Source: JADFGZ01 sp965222345 (GTDB lineage: Bacteria; Acidobacteriota; Terriglobia; 2-12-FULL-54-10). Taken from it: a stretch of 64,000 nucleotides of DNA. The stretch covers positions 1,426,001-1,490,000 of the forward strand of contig CBDCTS010000007.1 in NCBI GenBank assembly GCA_965222345.1, written 5' to 3'. The translations under genes were made by a program, and so were the position numbers. The notes beneath the pieces are model-generated. The model had not been told where the DNA came from. It saw nothing but the letters and a program-made list of their open reading frames with translations, and did no database searches. Positions within the stretch are counted from its first letter, which is position 1, and every line of letters begins with the position of its first letter. Below are positions 48,601-58,557 of this stretch, piece by piece.

Positions 48601-50880
48601 ATGAGGCCACTTAAACCAACTGCTAATCGTCGCTTGAACGAGCTAGTGGGCCTGATGTGGATGACCCTGGCGCTGCTATTGATTCTGAGCCTGGTTTCCT
48701 ATTCTCCAAGCGACGCTTCTTTCAATGTCGCCCCCCATGTCTCTTCCAGCCCCTCGCCCGTGCACAACCTGGTGGGCTCTGTCGGCTCCTATACGGCTGA
48801 CCTGCTGTACCAGCTTTTCGGCGCGCCTTCGTTCCTGTTTCCCCTTTTGTTCGGTGTCCTCGGCTGGCGGTGGTTCCGCAGCCGGCCGATTGGTTCTCCC
48901 GGAGCAAAATGCGTGGGGGCGGTGCTGCTGATGCTTTCGCTCACCGCGGGGCTGGCGCTTTTCCCTATTTCGTTGCGTTTGTTCCAGGGCTTCTCCGCCG
49001 ATGGCGCCGTGGGATTATTGTTAGGCGAAAGCCTGCGCAATTGGCTCAACGGGCCGGGCAGCGCGGTCTTCCTGTCAGGGATGTTTTTGGTTTCTTTGTA
49101 CATCCTGACCACCTTTTCCGTGGAACGCGCCACGTCCTGGCTTCGGGATCGTTTCGCCTGGCTGGCCCCCCTTTCCGAGCGCCTGCAGAAGTGGAGACAG
49201 GCCCGCAGGGAACGCAAGCAGATCAAGAAAGCTTTGAAAGCGGAACAGCGCGTGGCGGTGGCGCCACGTTCTGAGCTGGGGTTGTCTCCAGCCGATCCCG
49301 CACCGGAAACCTCCCGGCTGCTGGAGGGAGAAGCAGAAGCGATTCAGGTCAGCCGTGCAGAGACGCACTCCTCGAAAACAGACGGCAGGAGCGTAGGTGC
49401 TGTTCGTATCTCCCAATCCTATAAATTGCCGGGCACCGGCTTGCTTGACTTGCCTTCCGAATCCCAGGCCCAGGATGAGGAGGATCTCAAGCGCCAGGCT
49501 CTGCACCTGACCGCGAAGTGCGATGAATTCGACGTTCGCGGGGCGGTCACCCAGATCAACCCCGGGCCGGTGGTCACCACCTTTGAGTTCAAGCCGGAGG
49601 CGGGAGTCAAGTACAGCCGGATCACCAATCTGGTAGAGGACCTGTGCCTGGCCCTGGAGGCCGAATCCATTTTGATCGAGCGCATTCCAGGCAAGTCCAC
49701 CGTGGGGATTGAGGTGCCCAAACCGCAGCGGGAAACCATCGTGTTGCGGGAACTGCTGGAGTCGGAGCCCTTCAGCACATCTCGGGGTCCGCTCACCGTA
49801 GCCCTGGGCAAGGAGATCAACGGGCATATCCGTGTGGCGGACTTGGCCTCCATGCCGCATCTTCTCATCGCTGGCTCCACCGGCTCCGGGAAGAGCGTTT
49901 CCATCAACAATCTGATCGTATCGCTCCTCTACAGGACCACCCCCGATGAAGTGAAATTGATCCTGGTCGATCCCAAGCGCCTGGAGTTGGGTCTGTATGA
50001 AGGAGTGCCCCACCTGATGACTCCCATCATTACCGAGCCCAAAGTGGCGGCCAACGCCCTGCGCAACGCCGTGCGGGAAATGGAGCGGCGGCTGAAACTG
50101 CTGGCCGAGGAAGGGGTCCGGAACATTCAGCAGTACAACAAGCTCTTCGAGAGGGAAGAAAACCTCAATCTGTTCGATACGGAAGAAAAGAACAGGAGGC
50201 TTCCCTACATTGTGATCATCATCGATGAGCTGGCCGATCTGATGATGACCGACTCCAGCAATGTGGAAGTCTCCATCACCCGTATGGCGCAGATGGCCCG
50301 GGCCGTGGGGATTCATCTGGTATTGGCCACGCAGCGGCCCAGTGTGGATGTGATCACCGGCCTCATCAAGGCCAACTTCCCCGCCCGGATCTCATTTCGC
50401 GTGGCAACCAAAGTGGACTCCCGGACCATCCTGGACACCAACGGCGCTGAGGCCCTGCTCGGCAAGGGCGACATGCTGTTGCTGCCCCCTGGCTCGGGAC
50501 GGCTGATACGGATCCACGGCCCGCTGGTCACGGAGCCGGAGATCGCCCAGGTAGTGGATTTTTGGCGGGCACAGGCCCAGCCCTCCTACGCGGAAGAGTT
50601 CTTGAAACCTCCCTCTACCGAGGAAGAAGAGGACGAAGAGAGGACCGAGGAGAAAGACGATCTTTATGAGGAAGCCGTCCGGGTTGTGGTGGGGATGGGC
50701 AAGGCATCCACCTCCACCTTGCAGCGCAGGCTCCGCCTGGGGTATGGACGCGCCGCCCGCATTTTGGACATCATGGAGAAAGACGGTATCATTGGACCTG
50801 CCGACGGCAGCAGACCCCGGGAGCTGCTGAAACGCCCCGACTGGATCGATGAGATGGAGCGCTACCAGGGCAACTCATAA
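48601..50880 (+). CDS. ftsK: DNA translocase FtsK
   Basis: This 759-residue septal DNA pump clears chromosome ends and activates XerCD at dif. Four N-terminal membrane helices (about residues 15-180) are followed by a short linker. The RecA-like motor has a Walker A GSTGSGKS at 425-432 and a Walker B in YIVIIIDELADLMM. The C-terminal gamma winged helix contains YEEAVRVVVGMGKASTSTLQ, which reads KOPS sequences. It is compact, like SpoIIIE, without the long linker of E. coli FtsK. Confidence 0.96.
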   Translation: MRPLKPTANRRLNELVGLMWMTLALLLILSLVSYSPSDASFNVAPHVSSSPSPVHNLVGSVGSYTADLLYQLFGAPSFLFPLLFGVLGWRWFRSRPIGSPGAKCVGAVLLMLSLTAGLALFPISLRLFQGFSADGAVGLLLGESLRNWLNGPGSAVFLSGMFLVSLYILTTFSVERATSWLRDRFAWLAPLSERLQKWRQARRERKQIKKALKAEQRVAVAPRSELGLSPADPAPETSRLLEGEAEAIQVSRAETHSSKTDGRSVGAVRISQSYKLPGTGLLDLPSESQAQDEEDLKRQALHLTAKCDEFDVRGAVTQINPGPVVTTFEFKPEAGVKYSRITNLVEDLCLALEAESILIERIPGKSTVGIEVPKPQRETIVLRELLESEPFSTSRGPLTVALGKEINGHIRVADLASMPHLLIAGSTGSGKSVSINNLIVSLLYRTTPDEVKLILVDPKRLELGLYEGVPHLMTPIITEPKVAANALRNAVREMERRLKLLAEEGVRNIQQYNKLFEREENLNLFDTEEKNRRLPYIVIIIDELADLMMTDSSNVEVSITRMAQMARAVGIHLVLATQRPSVDVITGLIKANFPARISFRVATKVDSRTILDTNGAEALLGKGDMLLLPPGSGRLIRIHGPLVTEPEIAQVVDFWRAQAQPSYAEEFLKPPSTEEEEDEERTEEKDDLYEEAVRVVVGMGKASTSTLQRRLRLGYGRAARILDIMEKDGIIGPADGSRPRELLKRPDWIDEMERYQGNS

Positions 50881-50927
50881 AGGAGCCGCCCGGCTTGCCG
50901 GCGCGTTCCGCCACGCGGCAAGGCTCA

Positions 50928-51821
50928 ATGTTCAAGATACCTTTCACCAAGGCACAGGGGGCCGGCAACGACTTCCTCATCGTGGAAGCCGCGCCGGAAA
51001 CCCGGCTTCCCTCACCGGCATGGAGGCGGCAGATTTGCGACCGCCACTATGGGGTAGGAGCCGATGGACTGCTGCTGTTGTCCGTTCCCGGAACCGAGGC
51101 CGGAGCGGATGCGGACCTGAAAATCTTCAACAGCGACGGAGGCGAGGCGGAAATCTCCGGAAATGGAACCCGTTGCGCCGCCGCTTTTCTCGTTGAAACA
51201 GGCCGCTGCCGAGACCGGCTGGCGATCCATACCGGGGCAGGCCTCAAAAGACTGACCTTGACCCACAGGGATGGAAACCGTTTCGTCTTTGAGATGGCTA
51301 TGGGCGCCCCCATCCTGTCAGCCGCTTCGATTCCCTTTCACCCCCCGTCGCCTGTCGCCGAGCCCGTTGTAGGATTCCAGTTACTCTTGTCGTCGGGGCC
51401 GCAAACAGTAACGGTGACCTCCCTGGGCAACCCGCACTGCTCGGTCCCGGTGGAGCATTTTGCTTGGGATTGGGAGGCGCTCGGCGCCGAGATGGAAGGG
51501 CACCCTTTTTTCCCGCGCCGCACTAATGTCGAATTCTACCGCGTGCTCTCGCGGCACGAAGTGGAGGTCCGCTACTGGGAGCGCGGAGTGGGATCGACGC
51601 TCTCTTCCGGCACCGGCTCCTGTGCGGCGGCGGCGGCGGCTATTCTTGGGCATCGGGTTGAGAGTCCCGTGACGGTTAAAACAGCAGCGGGAGACCTTCA
51701 GGTGCGGTGGGAAAAAGACGGAATCTATTTAACGGGGCCGGCTGAAATCGTTTGCCGGGGAGAGTTCCTTTGCGGAACAGAGCACTCCGGCGTACCTGCG
51801 GCAACGCAAACCGGCAGGTGA
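50928..51821 (+). CDS. dapF: Diaminopimelate epimerase
   Basis: The protein has 297 residues from the ATG at 50928. It converts LL- to meso-diaminopimelate for lysine and peptidoglycan. The two catalytic cysteines are C83 in ISGNGTRCAAAF and C232 in SSGTGSCAAAA. The N-terminal KAQGAGNDFLIVE is a family signature. It lies 47 bases after ftsK on the same strand. A frame from 50895 adds residues without family similarity. Confidence 0.95.
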   Translation: MFKIPFTKAQGAGNDFLIVEAAPETRLPSPAWRRQICDRHYGVGADGLLLLSVPGTEAGADADLKIFNSDGGEAEISGNGTRCAAAFLVETGRCRDRLAIHTGAGLKRLTLTHRDGNRFVFEMAMGAPILSAASIPFHPPSPVAEPVVGFQLLLSSGPQTVTVTSLGNPHCSVPVEHFAWDWEALGAEMEGHPFFPRRTNVEFYRVLSRHEVEVRYWERGVGSTLSSGTGSCAAAAAAILGHRVESPVTVKTAAGDLQVRWEKDGIYLTGPAEIVCRGEFLCGTEHSGVPAATQTGR

Positions 51822-51831
51822 GGGAGGCTCT

Positions 51832-52797
51832 TTACTCGGAGGGGATATCGGCCAGCGGCACAGCCGGGCCGTCAAAGAATAACCGGGTAAACTGCTCCAG
51901 CCGCTGAATCTCATTCTTGCTGTGACGCCGAGCGGCCAGGTAGGGAATGAACAGAAAAGGGATGAGGCCCAGGCTGAGGGCAATGTTTTTCACTCGGGCT
52001 GCAAGAGAAAAATTTCCGGAGCGCCATTGCAGAATATAGGGATAGTAGCCCAGGACGACGCCGTAGATGTCGCCCGCCAACTGAAATTGATTGCAATGCC
52101 TGCCCATGACAAAGCTTCGTCCGGCACGGATATCCGCCAGGAACTCCTGTTTGTTGGTAGCCGGGGAAGCAGTGTAGGTGCGCCCGATGCGCCGCAGGGT
52201 GTGCGAGTCGCTTCCTCCAATGCGTCCGAGCTTTTTTCCTTGGCTCTCCATCTGCCCCAGCAGCCTGGCGATGAACTGATTGTGAACCCGCTGCATCGAC
52301 CCGTTCTGTTCCTCGAAAATATTGAACAGGCCGAACATCAGCGTAATGTAGTCCAGCAGCTTATCGTCCCGGGTAAAGTCGTGGAACAGATGGTTTAGGG
52401 CATACAGGATATTCTGGGAGCGCAGGTACCCGACCAGTTCCACCAAGTTCCCGCGCAAAGACTGAATCTCCTTATGCTGGGCTTCGGTAATGTCATAGAC
52501 GCCTACGTGGACGTTGTGATGCAGCTCGGGCACGTAGGCGGTCACTTCCTCGCCGATGATGATGTCGTCTCCGGGCAGTTGTTCCAGCAGTTCCAGGCAG
52601 CCGTCGATGGAGTCATGGTCGGTGATGGTAACCAGGTTCATTCCCCGAGCGCGCGCCCGGCGATAGACCGCAAGCGGCTGGGAGTAGCTGTCCAGGCATC
52701 GGAGGGTCCGCAGATGCTTGGCAGTCCCGGAGTGGCGCGAGTGCACGTGCAGGTCAGCTCGAAAAAGGGGAGTTCTTGTTTGCCGTGTTTCCGCCAC
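51832..52797 (-). CDS. PHP domain metal-dependent phosphoesterase-like protein
   Basis: This 321-residue protein has PHP motifs: RADLHVHSRHSG (motif I), VTITDHDSIDG (II), and later ALNHLF and GRIGGSDSHTLRRIG (motif IV-like). These bind a cluster of metal ions in phosphoesterases. The C-terminal 90 residues add a hydrophobic segment (NIALSLGLIPFLFIPYLA) that may anchor it to the membrane. The substrate is unknown. It is antisense to and between dapF and the LD-carboxypeptidase gene. Confidence 0.85.
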   Translation of the reverse strand: MAETRQTRTPLFRADLHVHSRHSGTAKHLRTLRCLDSYSQPLAVYRRARARGMNLVTITDHDSIDGCLELLEQLPGDDIIIGEEVTAYVPELHHNVHVGVYDITEAQHKEIQSLRGNLVELVGYLRSQNILYALNHLFHDFTRDDKLLDYITLMFGLFNIFEEQNGSMQRVHNQFIARLLGQMESQGKKLGRIGGSDSHTLRRIGRTYTASPATNKQEFLADIRAGRSFVMGRHCNQFQLAGDIYGVVLGYYPYILQWRSGNFSLAARVKNIALSLGLIPFLFIPYLAARRHSKNEIQRLEQFTRLFFDGPAVPLADIPSE

Positions 52798-52915
52798 AAC
52801 TGTTCCTCCAAAATGGGTTGCATTATGTTATGCAGGCGACAGCTTCAATGGCAAGCTTTTTCCGGCTGCTGCCTGCGGTGCAATTCAGCAAAAATTGCTG
52901 GACTTATTGGGTAAC

Positions 52916-53923
52916 ATGAAACCGCCTCGCAAACCTCCCGCCTTACACAAGGGTGACACCGTGGGCGTCATCGCGCCGGCCAGCCCCATCGAGCGGGCAT
53001 CGCTCGAAAGAGGGACACGGGAGCTTGCGCGCATCGGCTACCGGGTTGTTTACGGGCCAGGAGTTCTGGCGCGCCGGGGATATTTTGCCGGGGATCACCG
53101 CCGGCGCGCCGAAGCCTTCCTGGCGCTGATCGAGAATCCGTGCGTTCAGGCCGTGTTCTGCGCGCGCGGCGGCTACGGCTCAAATCACTTGGTAGAATCA
53201 TTGACTTCCCGACCCTTCCTGCGCCGGTTGCAGCGTCAAACGCCCAAGATCGTGGCGGGCTATAGCGACGTCACCAGCCTGCTGCTGTTCTTGAACCAGA
53301 AGCTTGGCTGGGTGACGTTCCAGGGGCCGATGGTTGGCATCGACTTTGCTAAAGGAAAATCCGCCTACGACCTGGCGGTTCTGGAACAGGTTCTTTCCGG
53401 CGCTGACTCCGGCTACAGCTTGGAATCAGACGCCCGCTGCCTGCGGCCCGGCGTTGCCGAAGGCAGGCTCTTGGGCGGCTGCCTTCCCATGCTGACCGCG
53501 ACGCTGGGAACCCGGCAGGAAATAGACACGCGGGGAACAATTCTGCTTATCGAGGACGTTGACGAAAAACCGTTTCGCTTGGATCGTATGTTGTTTCAGT
53601 TGAGACAAGCCGGCAAGCTCCGCCACGTCCGCGGCATCGTGTTCGGCCAGATGCCGGGATGCGTGCATACGACGGTACGAGCCGCGACTGCCGGGAAGCG
53701 GTCAAAAACCTACGGGGCATTGCGTAATGTGATCGCAGAGGCTTTGGACGGCTTGGATGTGCCGGTTGCCTTTGGGCTCCGGTTCGGCCACACCACCCGG
53801 AAATGCCTTACGCTGCCGCTGGGAACGCGGGCACGCCTCTCTGCCGGGGAAAAAGTGAAGCTCACGCTGATGGAACCGGCGGTGCAGCCGCCAGGCAAAG
53901 CAGGAAAGGGAAAGAAGCCGTGA
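52916..53923 (+). CDS. LD-carboxypeptidase, S66 family
   Basis: The protein has 335 residues from the ATG at 52916. It trims the terminal D-Ala from murein tetrapeptides in the cytoplasm during recycling. The nucleophile Ser is S89 in CARGGYGSNHL, the catalytic Glu lies in LLIEDVDEKPFRLDRML, and the His in FGLRFGHTTRK. It overlaps the mpl gene by 4 bases (GTGA), making a neat two-step murein peptide recycling operon. Confidence 0.92.
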   Translation: MKPPRKPPALHKGDTVGVIAPASPIERASLERGTRELARIGYRVVYGPGVLARRGYFAGDHRRRAEAFLALIENPCVQAVFCARGGYGSNHLVESLTSRPFLRRLQRQTPKIVAGYSDVTSLLLFLNQKLGWVTFQGPMVGIDFAKGKSAYDLAVLEQVLSGADSGYSLESDARCLRPGVAEGRLLGGCLPMLTATLGTRQEIDTRGTILLIEDVDEKPFRLDRMLFQLRQAGKLRHVRGIVFGQMPGCVHTTVRAATAGKRSKTYGALRNVIAEALDGLDVPVAFGLRFGHTTRKCLTLPLGTRARLSAGEKVKLTLMEPAVQPPGKAGKGKKP

Positions 53924-55344
53924 TTCCGCCGGCGCCGGGAGCGCACCTCCATCTGATCGGCATTTGCGGCACAGGCATGGGGGCGCTGGCCGGATTGCTG
54001 CAGGAGGCGGGGTTCCGCGTGACTGGCTCCGACACGGGCGCCTACCCGCCGGTTGCACCCATGTTGGCTGAAATGGGCATCCCGGTCTTTGAAGGCTACA
54101 GCGCCTCTCACCTGAAACCCGCGCCGGAGATGGTGGTAATCGGCAACGCTCTCTCGCGCGGAAACGAAGAGGTGGAGACGGTCCTCGACAACAAGCTGCC
54201 TTATGCCTCCCTGCCGGAGACGTTGCGGGAGCTGTTTCTCCGGGGGCGCGAGACGATTGTGGTCGCCGGAACGCACGGTAAGACCACCCTCAGCTCGGTC
54301 CTTGCCTGGATTTTCCATTCCGCCGGCCTGTCACCCGGGTTTTTGATCGGCGGGCTTCCGCTGAACTTCTCCCGAGGCTTCAGCAGCGGCAGCAGCCCCC
54401 ACTTCATCTTGGAAGGAGATGAATACGACACGGCTTTTTTTGACAAGGGACCCAAATTCCTGCACTACCGGCCGGACGCCGTCCTGCTGACCTCGGTGGA
54501 ATTTGACCATGCGGATATCTACCGCGACCTGGACGCCGTCCAGACCGCCTTCGGAAGACTGCTCAACTTGGTCCCGCAGAGGGGATTCATTTTGGCGCGG
54601 GCGGAGAGTGAAACAGTGGCACAGTGCCTGACGCGATCGCATTGCCTGGTTGAAACCTTTGGCTTGCGGGCAGGAGACTGGCGGGCATCGGAGATTCGCT
54701 GCGAGGGCGAGACGACGGACTTCGCTGTGCACCGCCGGGAAAAGCCCCTGGGGAGGCTGAGGATGAAGCTATCCGGCGAACACAACGTGATGAATGTGCT
54801 CGCCGCCGCCGCTCTGGCTTGGCGCTACGACATCTCTTGGGAAAGAATTGGCGCAGCCGTGGAGATGTTCCGCGGGGTGCGGAGGCGCATGGAAATAGTC
54901 GGGGAGGAGAGCGGGGTAGTAATAGTCGATGATTTTGCGCATCATCCCACCGCCATTCGCGAGACGCTGCGCGCGGCTCGCGGACGCTTCCCGGAGCGTC
55001 GCTTGTGGGCGCTCGTCGAGCCCCGCTCCAACACGCTGCGGCGCAACGTCATGGAACAGCAACTGACGGAGGCGCTGGCCGCAGCCGACCGTGTGGTTCT
55101 GGCCGAAGTCCACCGTAAAGAGAAGCTTCCCGCACCGGAGCGGCTGCAACCGGAGAGAGTTGCGGATGGCCTGCGCCGGAAGGGAATCCAAGCGGCGGGC
55201 GGTGGCTCCCCCGGCGAGATCGCGGAGTCCATCCTCCCCGAATTGCAGCCTGGAGATGTGGTGGTAGTTATGTCAAACGGAGACTTCGGAGACATTCACG
55301 GAAAGCTGCTCCACGGGTTGGCTATGAAAACATTGGCAACCTAG
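53920..55344 (+). CDS. mpl: UDP-N-acetylmuramate:tripeptide ligase Mpl-like
   Basis: The protein has 474 residues from the GTG at 53920, which overlaps the upstream stop and follows GGAAAGGG. It is a Mur ligase with N-terminal HLIGICGTGMGALAGLL, the ATP loop GTHGKTT at 117-123 and a C-terminal VEPRSNTLRRNVMEQQL. Mpl rather than MurC is favoured by the sequence FILEGDEYDTAFFDKGPKFL, by SNTLRRN and by the LD-carboxypeptidase neighbour that makes its tripeptide substrate. Confidence 0.88.
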   Translation: MIPPAPGAHLHLIGICGTGMGALAGLLQEAGFRVTGSDTGAYPPVAPMLAEMGIPVFEGYSASHLKPAPEMVVIGNALSRGNEEVETVLDNKLPYASLPETLRELFLRGRETIVVAGTHGKTTLSSVLAWIFHSAGLSPGFLIGGLPLNFSRGFSSGSSPHFILEGDEYDTAFFDKGPKFLHYRPDAVLLTSVEFDHADIYRDLDAVQTAFGRLLNLVPQRGFILARAESETVAQCLTRSHCLVETFGLRAGDWRASEIRCEGETTDFAVHRREKPLGRLRMKLSGEHNVMNVLAAAALAWRYDISWERIGAAVEMFRGVRRRMEIVGEESGVVIVDDFAHHPTAIRETLRAARGRFPERRLWALVEPRSNTLRRNVMEQQLTEALAAADRVVLAEVHRKEKLPAPERLQPERVADGLRRKGIQAAGGGSPGEIAESILPELQPGDVVVVMSNGDFGDIHGKLLHGLAMKTLAT

Positions 55345-55398
55345 CCCGCCGGCAACTGATCCGGGCCTCGGTACTGATAGCGAGGCAGCATATACCGA

Positions 55399-57072
55399 AT
55401 GAGAATTTTCTTCATCTCCATTCTTTGTTCCCTGCTGGCATTCGCCTTGTTTTTTGTTGGCTTGGGAGCCGTGGGATTGGTCGGCCCGGATGAGCCTCGC
55501 TACGCCGATGTGGCCCGGGGAATGTTTCGTTCGGGCGATTATGTTACGCCTCGCTTGTTCGGATCGGTCTGGCTGGAGAAGCCGCCGCTTTATTACTGGC
55601 TGGCGGCACTTGGCTTTCGTTTGGGTGTGAATGAAGTTGTCGCGCGACTGCCCTCCGCTGTTTTTGCCAGCGGGTTTCTGGGCCTTTGGTTCTGGTTTTC
55701 CCGGAGGCTCTTCGGCGGACGAGCTGCGGCGGTCGGCTGCATGCTGCTGGCCTCAACGGCCGGTTGGATTGGCTTTTCGCGCGCGGCTACGATGGACATG
55801 CTGCTGTCGTCCACTTTGGGCGCAGCCCTGGTCTTTCTCGCTCTCTGGTTGTGGGATAACAAACCGCTCCATCTGGCTGGCTTCTATGGATTGCTGGGAG
55901 TGGCAACCCTGGCCAAGGGTCCGCTCGCGGTGGTGTTGGCAGGATTGGTGGCTTTGGCGTACGTCGTGACTTTCCGGGAATGGAAGCAACTGAAACGTCT
56001 CTGTTGGAATCCAGCCTTGCTCATCTACTTTGCGGTGGCCGCTCCCTGGTATCTGCTGTGCCTGGAGCAAAATGGTTATGCTTTTATCGAGGAGTTCTTC
56101 CTCAAACACAACGTCGCGCGATTCACTTCGGCGGCGATCGGCCATCCGCAGCCGTTCTGGTTCTACGTTCCCATGCTGGCGGCTGGAATTTTCCCGTGGA
56201 CGCCTTTGCTGCTCCTGCCGGTGCTGGAAACCATCCGGACCGGTTTGCGGTCCGTATTGGCAAACCGGCAGACTGCGTTTCTGTTCTATTGGGTGGCCCT
56301 TCCGTTTGTTTTCTTTACGATCTCTCGAAACAAACTTCCCGGTTACCTGTTGCCTGTGCTGCCTCCCCTGACACTGTGGATCGCTCACATTGTGGAGAAA
56401 AATTGGCCGGGCCGGGCAACAGAATCAGCAGACGAAAAGCTTTTAAAAAATCCTCCTGAAGACCCGCTGCTCGCAAGACTCGCTCCGTGGCTGGTTGGCC
56501 TGTCGGCGTTGCTGCTGCTGGCTATTCCCGTTTTATGTTTGCTCTTGCCGGGGTCGCTGGCCGGGGGGCTCCGCCAGGCGCTTGCGGCCACGACCCCAGC
56601 CCTTCTTTGGGGGGAAATTTGGGAGGGAAGTATTCCCTTTCCGGTGTGGCTCGCTCTGGTTGGGCTAATACCGCTGAGCCTCTACCTGCTGTGGCTGAGG
56701 CGGCTCCACGCAGCCGTCTTGGTGGTGCTCGTCGGCGTCGCGCTGGGAGCGTTTAGTATCGTCGAATACCTGTCGCCTGTCGTTAATCGTGCGGCATCCG
56801 TGCAGCCGGTGGCGCAGCGTTTGCAGTCGCGTGGCATTCGCGGTGCGGACCTTGCCATCTACCGCATCCACCGCAACCACTCCTACGGACTCAGCTATTA
56901 TATGGATCGGGTGCTGCCGGAATGGTCTCCCGATGACGGAACCTCGGCAGCTTCGTTCATAATCACCCGGCAAGAGGAACGGCTGCCGGAGGCACGCTCC
57001 CTGATCCTTTTCCCCGGTCCTCGGTTGCGTCTTTGGGCCTTGCCGGAGAGGCTTCGCCGGGGAAGCCGCTAA
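55399..57072 (+). CDS. Glycosyltransferase family 39 (ArnT-like) membrane protein
   Basis: This 557-residue protein has about 12 membrane helices. The first loop has the acidic GPDEPRYADVARGM (D31-E32), the catalytic DE of the PMT/ArnT superfamily. It is followed by LEKPPLYYWLAALGFRLGVN, which is strongly ArnT-like. It would move a sugar from a polyprenyl carrier to lipid A or another acceptor outside the inner membrane. The acceptor is unknown. Confidence 0.88.
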   Translation: MRIFFISILCSLLAFALFFVGLGAVGLVGPDEPRYADVARGMFRSGDYVTPRLFGSVWLEKPPLYYWLAALGFRLGVNEVVARLPSAVFASGFLGLWFWFSRRLFGGRAAAVGCMLLASTAGWIGFSRAATMDMLLSSTLGAALVFLALWLWDNKPLHLAGFYGLLGVATLAKGPLAVVLAGLVALAYVVTFREWKQLKRLCWNPALLIYFAVAAPWYLLCLEQNGYAFIEEFFLKHNVARFTSAAIGHPQPFWFYVPMLAAGIFPWTPLLLLPVLETIRTGLRSVLANRQTAFLFYWVALPFVFFTISRNKLPGYLLPVLPPLTLWIAHIVEKNWPGRATESADEKLLKNPPEDPLLARLAPWLVGLSALLLLAIPVLCLLLPGSLAGGLRQALAATTPALLWGEIWEGSIPFPVWLALVGLIPLSLYLLWLRRLHAAVLVVLVGVALGAFSIVEYLSPVVNRAASVQPVAQRLQSRGIRGADLAIYRIHRNHSYGLSYYMDRVLPEWSPDDGTSAASFIITRQEERLPEARSLILFPGPRLRLWALPERLRRGSR

Positions 57073-57135
57073 ACGCAACGCCCGCAACTCTCCTCCAACA
57101 TGGGTAATGCCTGACACTGCTTTATTGGAATCCCG

Positions 57136-58434
57136 CTAACGGGATGAGCTCATGGTCTCCGTTGCGCTCACGCGCCAGATACTGTTGCCGCCGTCATCGG
57201 CCACCAGCAGCGACCCGTCCTCCATGACGGCAACGCCCACGGGCCGTCCGTAAACTTCAGAAGCTTCTTCATTGGAGATGAAGCCGGTGAGGAAATTCTG
57301 CATCGGGCCGCTCGGCTGTCCGTTTTCAAAGGGAATGAAGACTACCTTGTAGCCGACAAACTCGGACCGGTTCCACGATCCATGCAACCCCACAAAGGCG
57401 CCGCCGCGGTACTGCTCGGGAAACGACGAGCCTTCATAAAAGACCAGCCCCAGCGGTGCTCTGTGGGACCCCACCGCAAAGTCCGGCGGGATAGCCATGG
57501 CCACCAGATCGGGCCGCTCGCCTTTCTTGCGCGGTTCTTCATTCTGTCCAAAGTAGGAGTACGGCCACCCGTAAAAGGAACCGTCCCGCACGCTGGTAAG
57601 GTAATCCGGCACCAGTTGATCGCCCAGACGATCCCGCTCGTTTACCACCGTCCACAGCGCGTTCGTCACGGGCTCCCAATCGAGGCCCACCGGGTTGCGG
57701 AGGCCGCTGGCGAAGACGCGCATCCCGCTCCCGTCCGGGTTCACCTCCAGGATAGCGGCGCGCCGGGGATCCTTGGCATCTTCCCCATCCTCATCCACGT
57801 TGCTGCGAGAGCCGACGGCAATATACAGTTTGGTGCCGTCCGCGTTCGCCACGACGTTGCGCGTATAGTGCCCCCCGGCGGGAAGGTCCAGTATCTTTTC
57901 CCCCTTTGCCGTGATCCGCGTCTGGCCCGGCTGGTAAGGGAAACGCACCAGTCCGTCGGTGTTGCCCACGTAGAAGGTGTCGCCGACCAGCGCTATGCCG
58001 AACGGCATGTTCAGCCCTGGCACGAAGACTTCGCGGACCTCGGGTTTGCCGTCCTGGTCAGCGTCCCGAAACAAGGTGATCCGGCTTGCCGATACGCGCC
58101 CCTCGGCGAGTCGCTCCCGGATGGATTCGGCCGCCAGCACGTCGCCGTTCGGAAGCACATAGAGCTGGCGCGGATTATCCAGATCATCAGCGAACAGGGT
58201 CACCTCGAAACCGGGCAGCGCGGTGGGCATATGCCCCTCCGGCCAGCCGACTACGACGGAGCGCTTGCGGACCGATTCCGTGGCAAAGGGTTCCGGAAGG
58301 GCAAGGCCTGCCGACGGCCCCACTTCCACTACGGCGCCGGCTTCGGAAACGTCGCCGGTCTGTGAAGCGGAGGTGCAGGCCACCGCCATGCAGGCGGCGA
58401 CGAAGCTGACGAAATAAGCAATGCGGATTGACAT
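57136..58434 (-). CDS. Sorbosone/glucose dehydrogenase-like lipoprotein (PQQ-type beta-propeller)
   Basis: This 432-residue protein has a lipobox ending at C20 (AACMAVACTSAS). A six-bladed propeller follows, with LDNPRQLYVLPNGDVLAAES, GHYTRNVVANADGTKLYIAV, VFASGLRNPVGLDWEPVTNA and LLVADDGGNSIWRV. The pattern fits soluble aldose sugar or L-sorbosone dehydrogenases that may bind PQQ. Attachment to a membrane facing the periplasm is expected. The substrate is inferred from the family only. Confidence 0.88.
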   Translation of the reverse strand: MSIRIAYFVSFVAACMAVACTSASQTGDVSEAGAVVEVGPSAGLALPEPFATESVRKRSVVVGWPEGHMPTALPGFEVTLFADDLDNPRQLYVLPNGDVLAAESIRERLAEGRVSASRITLFRDADQDGKPEVREVFVPGLNMPFGIALVGDTFYVGNTDGLVRFPYQPGQTRITAKGEKILDLPAGGHYTRNVVANADGTKLYIAVGSRSNVDEDGEDAKDPRRAAILEVNPDGSGMRVFASGLRNPVGLDWEPVTNALWTVVNERDRLGDQLVPDYLTSVRDGSFYGWPYSYFGQNEEPRKKGERPDLVAMAIPPDFAVGSHRAPLGLVFYEGSSFPEQYRGGAFVGLHGSWNRSEFVGYKVVFIPFENGQPSGPMQNFLTGFISNEEASEVYGRPVGVAVMEDGSLLVADDGGNSIWRVSATETMSSSR

Positions 58435-58557
58435 TGACAAGGCGGTATCCCCCTTAAGCGAGTTTACTTATTATAGGAGTCAGGAGTTAGAAGTCAGAAG
58501 CTCAATCGAAAAAATCTTGCGAAAGAATCCCTTCTTCTGTCCCCTGCCTTCTGGTCG

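Noticed and set aside
58470..58500. GGAGTCAGGAGTTAGAAGTCAG-type short repeats between ribE and the sugar dehydrogenase
   Set aside because: It is a low-complexity run of a few units with no symmetry, and is not enough to call an element.
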